This document shows positions 35,601 to 47,600 of a stretch of 64,000 bases of DNA, piece after piece. Location of the stretch: assembly GCF_900324465.2 (NCBI RefSeq), contig NC_046627.1, positions 17,861,022 to 17,925,021 on the forward strand. Direction: 5' to 3'. The notes beneath the pieces were generated by a model. It was not told the origin of the DNA. It ran no database searches and saw nothing but the letters and a program-made list of their open reading frames with translations. This stretch comes from Anabas testudineus (Eukaryota > Chordata > Actinopteri > Anabantiformes > Anabantidae). The first letter of the stretch is position 1, and the number at the start of each line of letters is the position of its first letter. The translations under genes were made by a program, and so were the position numbers.

Positions 35601-38600
35601 GGGAAATCGAGCAAACGCGCAAAATGTCCTTCCCTCTGACCTCCATCCAGCTGAAAAAACTGCATCAGCTGTCCGTCTGCAGGTGTTAATATCTTTGTGT
35701 GCTGTGGAGTTTGTGTTGGCACCGACAACACGAATCACTGCTCAAACAATAATACTGGCAGCGCACCAGCATAGTGCACGCTGCCAAGATGACAAAAATT
35801 AATATGAAAAATCTCTGCATGTTTCCCGTTCCATAAACAGTTTGACACGCATCTGCACATTTATTAAAAATCCTCTGAACAGATCCATCAAACCATAGTT
35901 TCTAACAGACAGAGCCCTATAAATCAACTGGGCTTTGTTTATTTTTCAATTATGTGCATATGGATTCATTTATGATGTGTTTGTAGATTCATTATGTTAT
36001 AAATTATCCAGGTTCTGATGAGTATACCTCCTAATTTGTACAAATGATTCTGTGACTGGAATAAATTTAGCTAACGAGCTAACTCTGATTCAATCAGCAC
36101 CAAACGTTAAATCAGAGGACAAACAAAATCAAAACTGAAAATTTGAATTAAATCTGTGATATCAGATCAGTCTGTTGAATTATGCAAGGATAGTTTGGTC
36201 TTTTGAGCACAATTCAAAATATTTACTACATATCTTGAGTTACAAACATAAACTCTTTATTTCTATTGTGGTCCTGGTAAGTGAGACATTTCTTTATCCC
36301 TCCGAACTGGCTGTTGTGATGCTGTATAATGATCGCTACCTGGATTTGTACGGTTTACACTGCAAAGCTTTTTATTTACCACTTTATCACAGGCTAAGAC
36401 CCAATGAAAGAAGACAGATAGAGAGAGGAAGCCACACTTCTGCAGCTCTGTTCACAGTCTAGTAGTGTTTATACAAGTCCTTACAGTGAGTCCAAACAAG
36501 CCGACTGGAGAAAATGACTGATTATATCACCACCGGCCTCTGAATGGTGAAATACTACATCAATAAATTGGAGATGAGACGTTAGACTGTGCGGTGGAGG
36601 ATTCAGTTAGAAGGTGGTCGCTGGTTAATGTGTAAAAAGGGATTCATAATATCTTCAGTGAGCCTATGGAAACGGAGAACGCTCCTCATTCTCTTGTTTC
36701 GTATCATTGTGAACTTGATGTTGACATCATCTGCATGTTTCTGGGACTCCAGCTACTAATAATATTAAGATGTTTAACCTCCCTGGACGTTACTGTAAGA
36801 GGAAAATTGAGTCCAGACCGTGGGGATCAATGGTTTCCCCAGTGGGACAGTGATCTAACTTACACAACTAAAGGTGGAGTTGAAATGAAAACTGATTTGA
36901 AGTGGTCTGCAGTGAGACCTGATCCTCATCCAACGTGTCAGTTAGCGTTCAAACACATTCAGCTTCAAACAATGCACTACTTTCTTTTTTAAACCTGGTT
37001 TCAAATGCACATAAACACACACGCACACACACACACACATCTAGTGACTGACGTTGGCAGGCCTTGCGGTGGTTCAGCGCTTTGCTGTGGTTGCGGGTGT
37101 ATCCGTTCTGACAGTACTGGCAGTGACGCCCGGCCGTGTGGTGCCGACACTTCTGACAAACACCTCCGCTGATTCGGCCAGAGTTCAGAAACACCTCCAT
37201 GCTGAAGCGGCACTTGTTCGAGTGGCCGTTACAGTTACAGGCTGGACAAAGGAAATAAAAAGGAAGTGTCAGGTGATGTTTCACAGGTTCAGTTTATCAG
37301 TCAGCACAGCCTCTCTCTGATCTATATTTTATTTGTTAGTATCATCACACCTGTGCATCTAAATGGTTTTTCTAAACACACTGGAGCTTCAGGACTCACC
37401 GACACAGGGGTTTGGGTGTGTGGGCGTAGCTCGATGCCACGGCCTGTCGAAGTAGAAATCCTCACACACATCACAGTCTGGCCCTGCCGTGTGATGCTCA
37501 CACACACATGTCGCTCGGCCTGTGTCGTCACGCCGACACTTGGAGGCGTGTCCATTACATTTACACCTGCCTCCCACCTGCAGGTCAGAGAGGGCCAGAG
37601 GAGATCGAACAGGAGCAGGGGGAGCGACCTGCAGATTCCTGGCGCTTTGTCTCGTGTTAAGATTATTGTTCCTCCTCTTCCTCAGCTCCCTCCCCTTGTT
37701 GCTCCTACTGCGCCCCTCGACTGTCCAATTACAGCCTCCGTTTGGGCAAGGCAGCCACTGATTCTCCTTTTTGCGGCCGCGCCCTCTGCCCTTCCCTCCT
37801 TTCTTCGAAGAACTAAGCGTGTCAGTGCGAACTCCATCCCCCCCTTCCTTGCTGGTCACGTTGTGTCCATCTTCGTCCTGATCTGACCCTTTATAATGAG
37901 CCCTCCTGCCAGGTTTGTCCATTTTATCCCCTTTGTTCCTCACTCTGAGCTCTGAGGTTTTTGTTTCCCTATCAAAAAATGCCAGTGTATTATCTGTGTT
38001 TATTTTGTCCATCTGAGCTCCTGTGCGGCCTTTGTAGCCTGATCTCCACCTTGGTAGAGCAGTTCTTCTGTCGTCATCTGCCGCTTCTCGCCTTTGTGCG
38101 TCCTCCTTGATATCAGAGTTTCCCACTTTAATGTTTTTGGACACCTGGTTGAAGACCACGCGGATGTCTGTAGCCGTCACCCAGTCTTGGAGGGTGGGGC
38201 TATAATCAAAATCGGGAGACGACGGTCTTCCATCCAGGGTCGAGAAGGCCAGCACCATTCCACCCCTCTGCTTTTGCAAGGGGCGGGGGTCCGAGCAGAG
38301 GGGCTCGGTTTCTTGGTGCCTGGTCTGAGCCACAGTCAGTGAGGGCAGCCCAAAGTTTCCAAGGCAGTCACTGGAGTAGTGCTGCATTGGCCTCCAGGTG
38401 CGCCCGTAGTCCATCGACTTGAAGATGGAGATGGCGATGGGTTCCGATGGCTCCCCCTGGTGGCAGAACTGCAAACTTATGTAGGTGATTTCAAAGCGAC
38501 GACCCAGAGGCAGAGTGAGAGACCATTCCCCACTGTCAGGACCTCTGTGAGCCATCCAGCAGGTGAGGTTATGAGGATTGTGGAGGTCTGTCAAGCTTGT

Positions 38601-38855
38601 GATGTTGGTGTCATAGTCAGGTCCTTGGACTGAGTGGCTAGCATTGACCGGGACCCCATAGGCAGCATTAATGAACTCTGACATGCAGTGTCGAGGGCGT
38701 CCATCAAGGTGGTAGCAGGGGTCATGAGGGGAAGTCCAGCTCAATGGAGTGTGGGAAAAGGAAGACGAGACGCGGGACGGAGGGAGGAATAGGAGTAATA
38801 AGGCAACGGGGAAGAGAGAGGTGGAGGGGGGAGGGGAAAAGGGTAGGAACATCAT
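30587..38855 (-). CDS. ntn5: netrin, probably netrin-5-like, with large basic insert
   Basis: Secreted laminin-related guidance/adhesion factor. Six coding exons on the minus strand (38855-37400, 37241-37053, 35006-34857, 32244-32194, 31382-31302, 31167-30587) join in phase to 835 aa; netrins are usually about 600. Order: signal peptide (~1-30, [10 protein letters not shown]); laminin-N (44-238, with [38 protein letters not shown]); a charged insert (~239-422); LE1 (431-485), LE2 (486-548), LE3 (549-598); a short linker; NTR/C345C (~617-753), with [13 protein letters not shown] and ALQWREHW; and an 82-residue tail. Start chosen at the first of two Met after acceptor CTACAG. The laminin-N lacks the segment with four Cys found in netrin-1, and the [18 protein letters not shown] region looks closest to remembered NTN5. 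Netrin identity is firm; the paralog number is not. Confidence 0.9.
32379..32402. repeat. (TG)n microsatellite
   Basis: Twelve TG units in netrin intron 3, about 135 bases upstream (in gene sense) of the small 51-bp exon. Confidence 0.93.
32566..32603. repeat. (TG)n microsatellite
   Basis: Nineteen TG units in netrin intron 3. Confidence 0.95.
35333..35384. repeat. imperfect (TG)n microsatellite
   Basis: TG run with CG and CT interruptions in netrin intron 2. Confidence 0.93.
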
Positions 38856-38865
38856 GTCATCGAGC

Positions 38866-41800
38866 CTGTAGAAGAAAAAAAGAAGATTTTTAAGACAAAT
38901 CGCTTGAAGCTCAATCATAAAAAAAACATAAACTGATTGATTTATACGATGCATTTGAAGCCAAAGAGGGAAATTTAAGATCGACCACCTGTGTCTTTAA
39001 TAAAAACACGTGATACCAGCTCAATGCATCACATCAACTGCACCTTTCTGTAGATGCCAGTAAAGATCTCATCCTGTAAAAATGTAATTTTCATTCTTGA
39101 CAGTACCGTCGGCCTCTAGTTTGAACCCATGACCTTGACAGCCTTTAAGAACATATTTGTCTTAAAACTCGACTGGATGAGTGCGGGTAAAGAAGGGCGC
39201 GCACCTAGCGGGTTCTGTCTGAGATGACAAAAAACATGCCCGACAGCTGGGGCTAAACCCTGAGCTGGACGACATCCATCACGTTTATGGCTCGTCTTTT
39301 CAAATCACTTTATTGTTGGTCAGCGCTGCAGGCGAGTGAGGGGGCTGAGCATGAGCGGCATGAAGTGTTGCTGAGCAGAAAAGAGGCTCTGAGAAACTGG
39401 ACAGAAAGAAAAGAAGGGAGGGAAGGAGAGGATTTGGAGATTAGCGTTTGGGATGGTAGCAAATGATTTATAGAGTGAAATGTGTGTTCGACTTGAGCCC
39501 TTACGCGAACACTTCCGTGGCAAAGACAAACACGGACTTGTGTACGTCCACAGTGTGAACAAATCCCTTCACAGCTCTTACAACTGGTGATGAGAGTTAT
39601 TTATTTCTCTGTCAAGATTTGCAGCATTCATTTTGGCAAATACACAATGAATCTACTTTGTCAAGAACCTGTGATTTATTGTTTTTACCACTCACATGAA
39701 GCCCAGAAGCACATTCTCTCAAAGCACTTACACTTAGAAAGAACGTTCAACAATTTCCTCTTTCGCTTTTGGGTCATTCTTGAGGCGAACTTTCATTTTT
39801 CCATCTATAACTACCTTCCTTGCATGTTTTCCGACAACTTTCCCTCGGCTCTTGAGTCCGCCTGTCCATTTATCACCTGCCCCCTTCATTCTGTTCTGGG
39901 AATATTCTTAACTGCTGCAAGATTGATGGCGTCCTAACAAGCGTTTGACACTGACAGCAAAGTCAGCAGGGCTGCATAAACCAAACCCATAGGAGAAGAC
40001 GGGGCCGAGAGCCTCTTCAGCCTCGTCATCCCACTCAATTAGCCAACGACCGAAATATGAGGCTCCCCTCGGGGACCACACAGCTCCGAGGGGCCTGCGA
40101 GGAGGCCGTGGCACTCCCTCAGCTGCGTCGGACACGCTGCCCCTCTACTGACTTTCAAAAGAGAACACGTGTGAAAGAGTGGGTCAGCTCAACGTGGTTG
40201 GGGACAAAAACGGAGAATCAGGCATTTGGGATGTGGGGCGACTCTGTTTTTTTGTGGCAGTGCTACAGCGATGAGCGCTTCGACTGTGACCCTCCTGCCA
40301 CAGAGCCACATTCCTGGGGTACAGAATTCCTCGGCTGTCCATTCCTGACGTGTCGAGACATGCCCCACGGGAACCTGAACGCACTGACAAAAAGCAAGAC
40401 TTATAAGATAATCGAGTGATTAATTAGGTCTCTGCTTTCATTCGGCGTCTGTGTCTTGGCTGTGTGAGAAGAGAGGACGGTGTCAGAGGGGATTGTGAGC
40501 AGGGTAAAGGTTACTGGAGGATTCAGGAAACTAGTCGTTGACGCTGAACTACAGAATTCACTCTGGATGGGGAATGACGAGTGAGCGTAGGCAGGCAAGG
40601 GGGACAGGGTTGGGACGGGTGAGGCTAGAAGAGAAAGGGGGGAGGTTGTTTAACATTCCCATGACATGCACTTGCTCTTGTCTTTGTCACATTACATGAC
40701 TAATTAAACACGGGCCCATTACAGCCTCTTATGATAAATGGATTCTCATCTGAGAGAGGCCCCTGAGGTTTCTACTGTGGCCCAGACGCTGTCTTCTTCC
40801 AAAACCAGATCATTTGTCTGGCACCTCCACCGTAACCCACTGGATAGACTTTCGCGTTTCTCTGCAGCTTTCCATGAATTCACACAGTCGGGGTATCGGA
40901 AGAACACGTTGGAGATGAGCAGCAGTCCTTGTAATGTGCTCAGTGAGTGAGAACATACAAAAACTGCACATTAGGAGTATTCAGTACATGTTCGAAGGAC
41001 GTAATCATCCACTTTCTGGTTCTCCACAGGAAAACTAAATGACAAAACCACCCTATATATATATAAATGTGCCTATATATTATATTCTTTAAACATTACG
41101 TTTGAGAAAAGGAGTTTCGAAATAACTTGGCAGCAATGTGTGTATTTGAAAAAGCTTATACAGCCAAATAGTGGGATGATGAGATCAACAACATATCCGG
41201 CGGGTGATCTTTAGAAGCAGCTATGCTTGGCTGGCAAGGGGCTGGAAAAATACTTGCTGACAACCTGGGGGCATGTTTACAGCACAGTCGAAACAGAAGA
41301 GAGCAAGAAGACCGCCGCTCGTGTACGTGCTCAAAGACGGGGCAACGAGCGAGTATAGTGCTCCTTTATTCACTTTTCATTTTGCTGAAGTGCAATTAAA
41401 GTATAAGTAAAGGAGAAAGGAGCTCGTTTGTGGTTTGGTATAAAAACATAAAAGCTGTTGTTAGAAGATTTTCTACATTTTCCTCTTGCATCCTTTAGTA
41501 TTTTACTATTAATACTAATATTTTTCGAGTTTTGAGGGATTCACAGAGGTGGATTTGTTGGGATATATATGTAAAATTGAAATAAGAGCCTGTTTAAAGA
41601 AGATGCAAATGAAAAGGGGAGATTCTATGTATATTTATAGCTTTGTTGCTCCTATTTAACCGTTTCTTATGTTTGTAATAGGTTGTGTTTACTTCTACAT
41701 GTCTTCTGTTGCATTTTAATGCCACTTGCAAAGCAACAAACCTAACAAAGTGAGAGTAACAGAGCCAACACCAGCAAAGTGCTCTGAGCCATAAATTGAC

Positions 41801-42474
41801 ATTGAAAACTCATTTCTTGTGACACAGCAGGAAATGAGAACTGCAGCGGTTTATTGCAATAAAGTGGAGAGACCTCCGGAGGTTTTTTTTTTTTGTGTGT
41901 GTGGGAGGTTATGTCACTCTCGCTACCTGTTAACTTTCTTTATCCTGTTCACATTTTCGAGCCGTGGGCCTGCCTGGGTGTGAAGCTGGGTCCGGATCTG
42001 GTGAGCAGATGAGCTGGATTTGGCCTGTCTCGCACATTTTAACAAGTCTCGTCATGGACAGCAGCTCTGTGCAGCCACGAGCGGAGCGAGATAGGATTTC
42101 TTTGCTACTTTCTGATAAGTTTCAAAAGCTCAAACTGTGGTTTGTACTAATAAACACAAGGCTGTGCAGTTTACAGAGTTTTATATCAGGATGATAGTCG
42201 CTGGGAAGATTTCCCAGGGTTCTACTTTGCAGTCCTGCTCCAAGACACGGCGCCTTTAAATAAATATGATCAATTATATAAGCCCTCTCTTATAGCCTGC
42301 ATGTTTGAAGCTGAACCAAGGCACCTGTTGGCGCATGTTACCCCACTGACACCTTTGTTAATTTGCAATTGTCCTCAGCCAGTCAGAAATACAACACGGG
42401 GCTCTGGGTGAGAAGAGGGGCTACGTATGCGCTCTGTATTCCCAAACTGCATTCCTGCCTGCACAGTCGAAGCC

Positions 42475-42519
<45 letters not shown>

Positions 42520-44277
42520 CCACGCGGAGCAGATTCCAGAAGTTCTGTTTTAGGTTGTAATAATCTAATTTTAGTGGGGCACAGCACAAAATGGATTATC
42601 ACTGCTTGTATCTTTAGCTAAAGGCCTCTGTCCTTCACTTTTGCACCTCCAACAAAGCCAGTCTGGTGCATGTGCAGGGCCTCCAGGGGCTATCTCTACC
42701 TCCACAAGAAGGGTGCCTCTGCCTCTGCATTGACCCAGGAGCTCCACTTACTTCATTTTTTTTTTTTTGAATAAGAAAACACATGGCACCCACTTGATAT
42801 TTCAGTTTCCTGTCAAGTTCTCCCCCTTCACAGCCTCATACAAGTTGGCAAGAGGCTCCGCAGCTTCACATGTTGATATTGAAAAACAGATGGAAATGAA
42901 ATCACTGTGATTCTGGGTCGCAGTGAGGCCAAAGACAACCTCAGACGTGATGGAAATAAAAGAAAATCCTCTGTTGTAATTGCTTGTCAGTGAAACCCGC
43001 ACGGTGTCATACAGCAGGTTAATAATGAACCAAACGAAGACACTCAGGGGCCCATGAGTGCACATACACACACAAATAGAGGCACGCATCGTTTTTGTCA
43101 GCTCATTATTATAATAAACGGTTATGAGATTAGAAAAATAAATACACAACAACCCATCAACGACATTAAAGGCCTCGGCTGGGACTGCACACACATTTAC
43201 GCCCTTGCATCCTATAAAATAAAAAGGAGCAACCTGATCCGTCCATTAACAGAAACATTTTCTATTTCCTCTCGGATGCAAGTGCAACAAGGGATTTTAG
43301 AAAAACTAATTAACCACAGACGGACCTTAAAGGACAAACAGCCTGCGGTCACACGCAGGTTGCAGGCGCTGCTTATTTTTTTAATGCAGCTGTAATGAAT
43401 GATTCCCACGCCACGGTTCATTAAAGCTTTATGTTTATCATGGTTAGTTTGATTACTTTGGCAAAAGCCAACGACGAATCCCGGAGCCTGATTACAAGAA
43501 ATCTGCAGCGCTAATTGCACTAGTTAAGCAGAAATAGGCTGCAGTCAATTAACTTTATCTTCCAGAGAGAAACAATAATATTTACTACTGAATTAGTACT
43601 TAATTCAGGATTTGAAAAAATATCGATGGGCTTATTACTCGCAGGTGTTTTGCAATAAAGTCCAGTTCTTCCAATTAAAATTCCGTGTTTTTATAAACAT
43701 ATGCTCTTTATGACTTTTATCACAACATGTGTGACATGTGTGACGACTTTTTCACAATCCACCTGTGACACAAGTTATTAAATTCAACAGCATTAAAGGG
43801 GATCTTTTTCTTTTTTAATACATATGTGAAGTTTGGGTTAATCCATCACTGTAAATAAATAATAGGGAAACTGTTAATAAAACAACAACGGTGACTACTT
43901 GCCTGCTAAATCCTAATTTAATGCAATTGAAGTAAATTTAAATATGCAAGAATATATTTGTAAATAAGATTTAACAAGTGTGACGCCGAATTTCCCAGAA
44001 TAGGCTGTGGAGCAGTAACACACAAAGTGTCAGGGTCCAGCTGATTGATATTTAAAAAGAAAAACTTTTCCTTGGACTAGAAAACGTAACACATGGCAAA
44101 AACACTCCTCTAATTCACTTCAATGTCCATTTTAAACGGGGATTTCTGCCCAGTAAAAATGGCTCCTCTCTTTACGCGCGACTTGAGCAGGGGAGAAACT
44201 TCCCAAACGCCCCATCACGCAGCCCCCCCAAAAAAGCATTTTTTTTAAAAAAGCAATGAAGAATCGCAGGAGCTCAC
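38866..44277 (-). other. first (5' UTR) intron of the netrin gene, no other gene
   Basis: If the exon at 44278-44620 belongs to the netrin gene this is its first intron, of 5.4 kb. It holds a (TG)n at 42477-42514. The non-repetitive stretches 39900-40420 and 42800-43560 are open on both strands for several hundred bases but encode nothing recognisable. TAAT/ATTA motifs are frequent around 43270-43560 (ACTAATTAACC, GCTAATTGCACTAG). These could be regulatory elements. Confidence 0.45.
42477..42514. repeat. (TG)n microsatellite
   Basis: Nineteen TG units inside the putative first intron of the netrin gene. Confidence 0.95.
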
Positions 44278-44620
44278 CATGTGCGTCCCAGTGAGCGTCC
44301 TTCTCCTTCCTGATCATGAGAGAGAAGCGCAGCAAGTGTCCGGACATCCAGCTCCAGCTCGTCTGCAGATGAGCGGAGCAGAAGACGAACCAACAGCAGA
44401 GAGGGGGCAACGCGGCGGGTGCCAGAGGAGGAGGAGGAGGAGGAGGAGGTGAGGAGGTGGTGGTGAGGCAAATTAATGTGATCAGCTGGGAGGTGTCTCT
44501 CCTTATAGTAACTGTGTGAACTGAGCCAAGAGCTCCCCGCTTGAGGGGAGTCACATCCTGCTTGACGCACGGCTGCGCCGCTGCCAAACTGTCTCACATG
44601 GCTCCAACTCAAGCGAGGAC
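44278..44620 (-). promoter_or_regulatory. probable non-coding first exon and promoter of the netrin gene
   Basis: The netrin start exon is preceded by a clear acceptor, so a 5' exon must lie upstream. The best candidate is this GC-richer block, which ends on the minus strand in GACGCACATG before the donor GTGAGC (44277 downward). It contains an (AGG)n run at 44425-44449. The open frames across it are low-complexity (Pro/Ser runs) and unlike any protein I know. The transcription start cannot be placed by eye. Confidence 0.4.
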
Positions 44621-44639
44621 GTTGTTCAGTCCTCAGCCG

Positions 44640-47600
44640 AGTCCGATGGTAAATGTTTTATTTAATTCACATTGTAAATATTTCTAACGATTTGTTGTCC
44701 AGTGCGCCGTGTTACGCGAGCCTCATTTAATCTATTTCAGCATTTGTCCATCAGTGAGAAAATAATAGGTTACATGTGCCAGTGAGTCTTTTAACTGAAT
44801 GTCTGAATGAGAGATGAAGGAATTTATTTGACGGTTTAGACATAAAGATTAAAAGTTAGTTGCATCATCATCAATTACATAAAACCTTGAGGTTTTTCTT
44901 TTTTCTTTTTTTTTTTTTTTTATTGTGGTTTAGATTTTGACTGAGCAGAAAAGAACAAGTGGTTCCTAACGTGACATGAAATTAATGCAGTTAATTACAC
45001 TGTTTTTAGTTTAGCTGCTCTTCATTTGAGTAGATGCTTGTACTCAAGTTTGAGAGGTCAGCGTTACACCTGTTAATCCAGACATTTTATGACAGCTACT
45101 GTCACTTAAAATGAACCAAAAGAGTGCTCTTGTAAAACTTCTTCTACACTGTGGACTTTTAAAACTCAGTTAATACATAGTTCATGTGTAATTCTTTAAT
45201 TATTACATTTCCACCCAGGTTGTAGGAGCTGGAACATTTACTATTTATATTTAATGTAATATTTACTTTGTGGTAATTTCATTTTTTACTGAAGTTTTCT
45301 TAAAATCTGATTTTGTCCACACAGTCATGTGTTAAACTACACAGCAGGATCAAACTAACTCTGTGTTGATCAGCTGCAGCTTTCATATTAATTGTCCCCT
45401 AAAAATAATAAGCACCTGTTAAGGTACTTTTAAATGTTAATACTTAAACACAGTCTGTTGATAATACTACACGGTATTTACAGTTACTTAAAGTGTCTGG
45501 CTAAAATAGCCAAATAATTTTCATTTAATAAAAACAAATAAAATAAAAAGACTTTAAGTTGCATTTATAAATAAGGATAGTGCTCTTAATTTTATACAAA
45601 ATAATATGTTCATGTCCTGTCACTAATCAAAGAAGACAAGAGGAAAAAAAAGGTTTTCAGGCCTTTAAGCACAGTGAAAAGATTTTTCCATCACACACTG
45701 AGTGTAATTTGTCTAAAAAGAGATAGTTTTACTGTATTTGTTGTTTGTTGTTAAGAGAAAAAATACTAAATCTATAAATTTCCTTAAAACAGGTTGATTT
45801 GCATAAATGACAAGTGCTTTGTTTGTATTCTATTTTATTGTTTATTAGTTTTATTTCATAACTTAATGGGACTTTTATTTAATTTTTTATTTTCTACACT
45901 GTACAGTTTCTCCACCTATAGGTTTATTATCAATGGCGGGAAAATTGAGAATGGGGAGGAAAGAAGCCAGTTGCAGTAGTCTTATCTCGTATCAGCCGGG
46001 CAAAGCTCTCACCCTCCACTTTGCTCCAATTATCCCTCAGTGGAATAGGAAAAATGGTTGAAGTTAATTGGCTGCGGTCGATTGTTCTCAGATGTGAAGC
46101 AAAACCGATGCAGATGGAAATACAAGAAAGAATCGAGGTGGAGGGTAGAGGGAGGGAAGACGCTTGATTGGAGAGGAGGAAACTTTCCCAGAGAAAGCCA
46201 TAAAACTGATTGATGACTTCCCTCGAGGAATGTTTCCCCAGGTGTGCTGTGCTGAGTGTATGTGTGTGTTTCAGTACGTGTGTGTGCTTCAAGTAGTTAC
46301 AATGCACTTAAGAAATGCTATCCTTGGACGCAGGACAAACACAATAAAGAAAATTGAGGGGTGAAACAGCACGTTTGTGCTTCAGTGTTGCACTTTGGCA
46401 TGCATAAACACAAAGACGCTAGAGGTTTTAGCCAGTTGAGACAGAGGTGGAGGTAAAATGGTACAATTTAACGAATGATTTGAAGAACACAAATACGAAC
46501 TGATAACAGAAATCATCCCTAAAACGAGGCAAGAAAATGCTTAATAAAACACTTTAGGTGTTCCATGACAGGTGCTTTGCTCTGCCAAGTGTTGCACCCT
46601 GCAGCTAAAAGTCTGCTAAGAGACTAAAATCATATAAACAAAACATCACAGAGGTATAATTATAAAATTAAACTTTAAGCCACTGTGACAGAATAGGGGG
46701 TGATTTCACAATACATAAGTGTCTCATTTGATGGACTAGACTTTTCTTAACAGTTGAAATACTACAATAGGACACTGTTCTTTTGGTTATAGCAAAAAAC
46801 GCCAACACATTTCCTTTTAATTGCTTGTTTTGGTGCCAAAAATGTGATAAAGTGCTATCTTAGGACATTTTTAACACATTTGCAAGTACAATTAAGTCTT
46901 TAAGATAAAGCTTTAGTGCAAAGGTCCAGAAAATGTCCAAGACTAAATGTAATGAGCACCTGTTTAATGAAAATATATGGAAAATGATGAAGAACTGAGA
47001 TTGTGAGTTGAAAAAAGTTACCTTGTGTTAACCTTGTTTTTAAATGTTAAGAGCACATTTATCTAGATGTATATTAATGCCTTTTTAAAGAGAGGAGCGG
47101 CTGGTTAGTGTAGTAACATCACCGCCTCCCATTAGACAGAGTTACTGTTTATATGGTTTATTACAGCAGTGCGAGCGTATGCAGACGACACTGTTGTGTA
47201 CATTAGATTAGATTCAGCTTTATCGCAATTGAGTGTGTGAGTTTAGAGTTAGATAAGCAGCTTGCAAATCTTATGTGTTTAAATGTGTTTTAAAAATAAC
47301 AGCTGTAAAGCAAAAGCCAAGACCAAAGCCCAAATAATTATCTCATCACAATTCTTAAAAATTGTATCTTCTCCGGTAATTACAACAACCTGTTTTTTGT
47401 TTTCATGTAACAAGAAAAATGTCTTTTAAAATAAATTAATAATATTCACTAAGTGCTTTGGCTCTAAAACATTGTTGGCACAAATAGCAGCAGAAAATTA
47501 TCCTGGTTGCCATGAATCCAAATGCAATGTTTTTGTTTTTCCACGTTTCCCTCACGCTGTCTCTGGCGTGAGTGTTGACAGGTTCTGGATGAAGATAGGG

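Noticed and set aside
37266-37886. 206-codon + strand open frame
   Set aside because: It is antisense to the netrin laminin-N/LE1 exon, whose own reading is unmistakable.
44132-44612. Two minus-strand open frames of 112-151 codons
   Set aside because: Low-complexity Pro and Ser runs from an (AGG)n tract. The block is better explained as a non-coding first exon with a donor at 44277.
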